From assembly GCF_023806485.1 (NCBI RefSeq), contig NZ_JAMSLR010000008.1, positions 100,528 to 164,527 on the forward strand: a stretch of DNA of 64,000 bases, given 5' to 3'. The position numbers and the translations under genes were made by a program. The notes beneath the pieces are model-generated. The model did no database searches. It saw only the letters and a list, made by a program, of their open reading frames with translations, and was not told where the DNA came from. The DNA comes from Thermalbibacter longus. GTDB taxonomy: Bacteria; Chloroflexota; Chloroflexia; Thermomicrobiales; Thermomicrobiaceae. Below are positions 63,157 to 64,000 of this stretch, one piece after another (the stretch's first letter is position 1; each line of letters begins with the position of its first letter).

Positions 63157-63191
63157 CGCTTCGTGAACAAAAGTATATACTCTGATATACT
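63149..63191. promoter_or_regulatory. TATACT repeat cluster, candidate operator of the GntR/FadR regulator
   Basis: TATACT at 63151-63156, within the perfect palindrome AGTATATACT at 63172-63181, and at 63186-63191. AGTATACT at 63149-63156 is also a perfect palindrome. The repeats lie between the divergent hyuA and gntR starts and overlap the gntR -10, as expected for autoregulation. Confidence 0.5.
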
Positions 63192-63237
63192 CCTTATCGT
63201 CATCTAGGTACGCAGGAGTAGGTAGGCAGGAGACTCT

Positions 63238-63936
63238 ATGCGAAACGGCGTTCGCAGCGCTTCAAGAGCGGTGCCCCGGAAGGCCGACATTGCGTACGAG
63301 CGGCTGAAGGAGCTTCTTCTCACCTTACAAATTCAGCCCGGAGCTCCAATCGATGAGCGTGAGTTAATGAGATGGCTATCAGTGGGGCGTACCCCACTGC
63401 GCGAGGCGATCCAGCGGTTGAACCACGAGGGGTTGATTATCCAGGTACCGCGCCGCGGAAGCTGGGCGGCACCTCTCTCGATCACGGACGTCCAGTACCT
63501 GATCGAAGCGCGTCGTCTAGTTGAACCTCCGGCGGCACGACTGGCGGCGGCTCGGATCACTCCAGAGGAGATCGAGCAGCTTCGTACCGTGCTGGAGCGT
63601 GCCGACGCGCTAGTCGCAGCGGGTGACAACGCCGAGTGTGTCCGGCAGGACCAACTGTTTCACGCGCTTGTCGCCGCTGGTACGCATAATCCAACGCTCG
63701 CTCGGATGGTGCAGCAAGTTAATCAGGAACTCCTTCGATATTGGTACGTATCATTTGTTTGGGTCGGCGGACTTAGCTCGTCTTTCACGCATCATCACCT
63801 CATACTTGATGCAATCGCGCGCCGGGATGGGGTCGAAGCTGAACGCCTCATGCACGAACATATTGACCTGTTCCGGGAGCGCATTCGAGGGATGATTGGG
63901 GCAGAAGTACCCGCCGGGGCTTCGGTCGTACCGTAG
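63238..63936 (+). CDS. GntR family transcriptional regulator, FadR/FCD subfamily
   Basis: 232 aa. Winged-helix N-terminus with the recognition region DERELMRWLSVGRTPLREAIQRLNHEGLI, then an all-helical FCD domain with Asp in CVRQDQLFHALVAAG and the metal His residues in THHHLILDAI and MHEHIDLF. It should sense a carboxylate-type metabolite and control the divergent hyuAB operon and itself. ATG at 63238; AGGAG upstream. Confidence 0.9.
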   Translation: MRNGVRSASRAVPRKADIAYERLKELLLTLQIQPGAPIDERELMRWLSVGRTPLREAIQRLNHEGLIIQVPRRGSWAAPLSITDVQYLIEARRLVEPPAARLAAARITPEEIEQLRTVLERADALVAAGDNAECVRQDQLFHALVAAGTHNPTLARMVQQVNQELLRYWYVSFVWVGGLSSSFTHHHLILDAIARRDGVEAERLMHEHIDLFRERIRGMIGAEVPAGASVVP

Positions 63937-63960
63937 GCTTGCCAAAAAGTCGAGGGGGAA

Positions 63961-64000
63961 ATGGAGGGCGAAGTGAGCGATATCCTGCGGGTTGGGGTCG
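63961..64000 (+). CDS. Start of an unidentified gene (partial, runs off right edge)
   Basis: After GAGGGGGAA an ATG at 63961 opens a frame to the edge (MEGEVSDILRVGV); a GTG at 63973 with GGAGGGCGAA upstream is an equally good start. Too short to identify. Same strand as the regulator, 24 nt after its stop. Confidence 0.4.
   Translation, partial: MEGEVSDILRVGV

Noticed and set aside
1..64000. CRISPR arrays, insertion sequences, tRNA or rRNA genes
   Set aside because: No regularly spaced repeats, transposase-like proteins, terminal repeats with target duplications, or tRNA T-loop/anticodon patterns were found by reading; a tRNAscan or covariance search could overturn this.

Overview
The window is high-GC bacterial chromosome without tRNA or rRNA genes, insertion sequences, phage genes or CRISPR. 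The most likely source is a Chloroflexota bacterium of the Thermomicrobia type (Thermomicrobium/Sphaerobacter). This is an inference from the GC-rich codon use, the fused AccD-AccA carboxyltransferase, a secreted protein with Chloroflexi-style C-terminal 'FGYP' repeats, frequent GTG/TTG starts, and the mix of catabolic oxidoreductases with compact biosynthetic operons. No marker gene was compared to a database.

Layout. 1-4.7 kb (minus): a polyamine-type ABC uptake operon (potA-like ATPase, FAD amine oxidoreductase, M20 peptidase, secreted binding protein cut by the left edge). 4.7-18.6 kb: scattered genes, including fused accDA, an M81-family protein that has lost its metal ligands, trehalose phosphatase, an MFS transporter, L-2-hydroxyglutarate oxidase, a CBS/zinc-ribbon protein, another FAD oxidoreductase, a DUF503 protein, two unfamiliar genes (a possible PD-(D/E)XK nuclease and a coiled-coil protein with a J-like HPD motif) and a ThDP enzyme. 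18.8-24.5 kb (plus): a cobalamin riboswitch followed by a terminator and four translationally coupled genes: a secreted alpha/alpha-barrel protein, a membrane-anchored DUF4430 (transcobalamin beta-domain-like) protein, EcfT and a double EcfA. 25.3-28.7 kb: a DarA-like c-di-AMP receptor, recA with a consensus promoter and LexA-type box, and a two-gene ABC exporter. 28.8-30.3 kb: a DUF2182/DUF1326 pair; the DUF1326 gene has an amber codon at position 4 of its likely original frame. 30.6-31.9 kb: an SH3/NlpC-P60 cell-wall hydrolase.

32.2-43.9 kb (minus) is a tightly packed 13-gene run: glycosyltransferase, thiL, amidase, tsaE-tsaB-rimI-tsaD (t6A tRNA modification), an inositol-monophosphatase gene, an HDAC-family gene, hisH-hisA, a long coiled-coil gene and hisF, most with overlapping stop/start codons. 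44-54.3 kb: Ski2-like helicase, lipB-lipA, an AhpD-like protein without its cysteines, a GNAT acetyltransferase, argH, DUF1385, gcvPB and a ferritin-like gene. 54.4-59.2 kb: a bacterial translin-family gene beside a large protein with a nucleoside-phosphorylase-like C-terminus, a tiny DUF3309 membrane protein and a membrane-anchored FAD oxidoreductase. 59.4-64 kb: a hydantoinase/oxoprolinase operon (hyuA-hyuB) diverging from a FadR-type GntR regulator over a shared promoter rich in TATACT repeats.

The most interesting system is the B12-riboswitch operon. It looks like a split bacterial counterpart of animal intrinsic factor/transcobalamin (alpha-barrel on one protein, DUF4430 beta-domain on the next) joined to an ECF transporter core with no S component in the operon. 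Next come the translin/phosphorylase-like pair, the amber codon in the DUF1326 gene and the ligand-less M81 protein.
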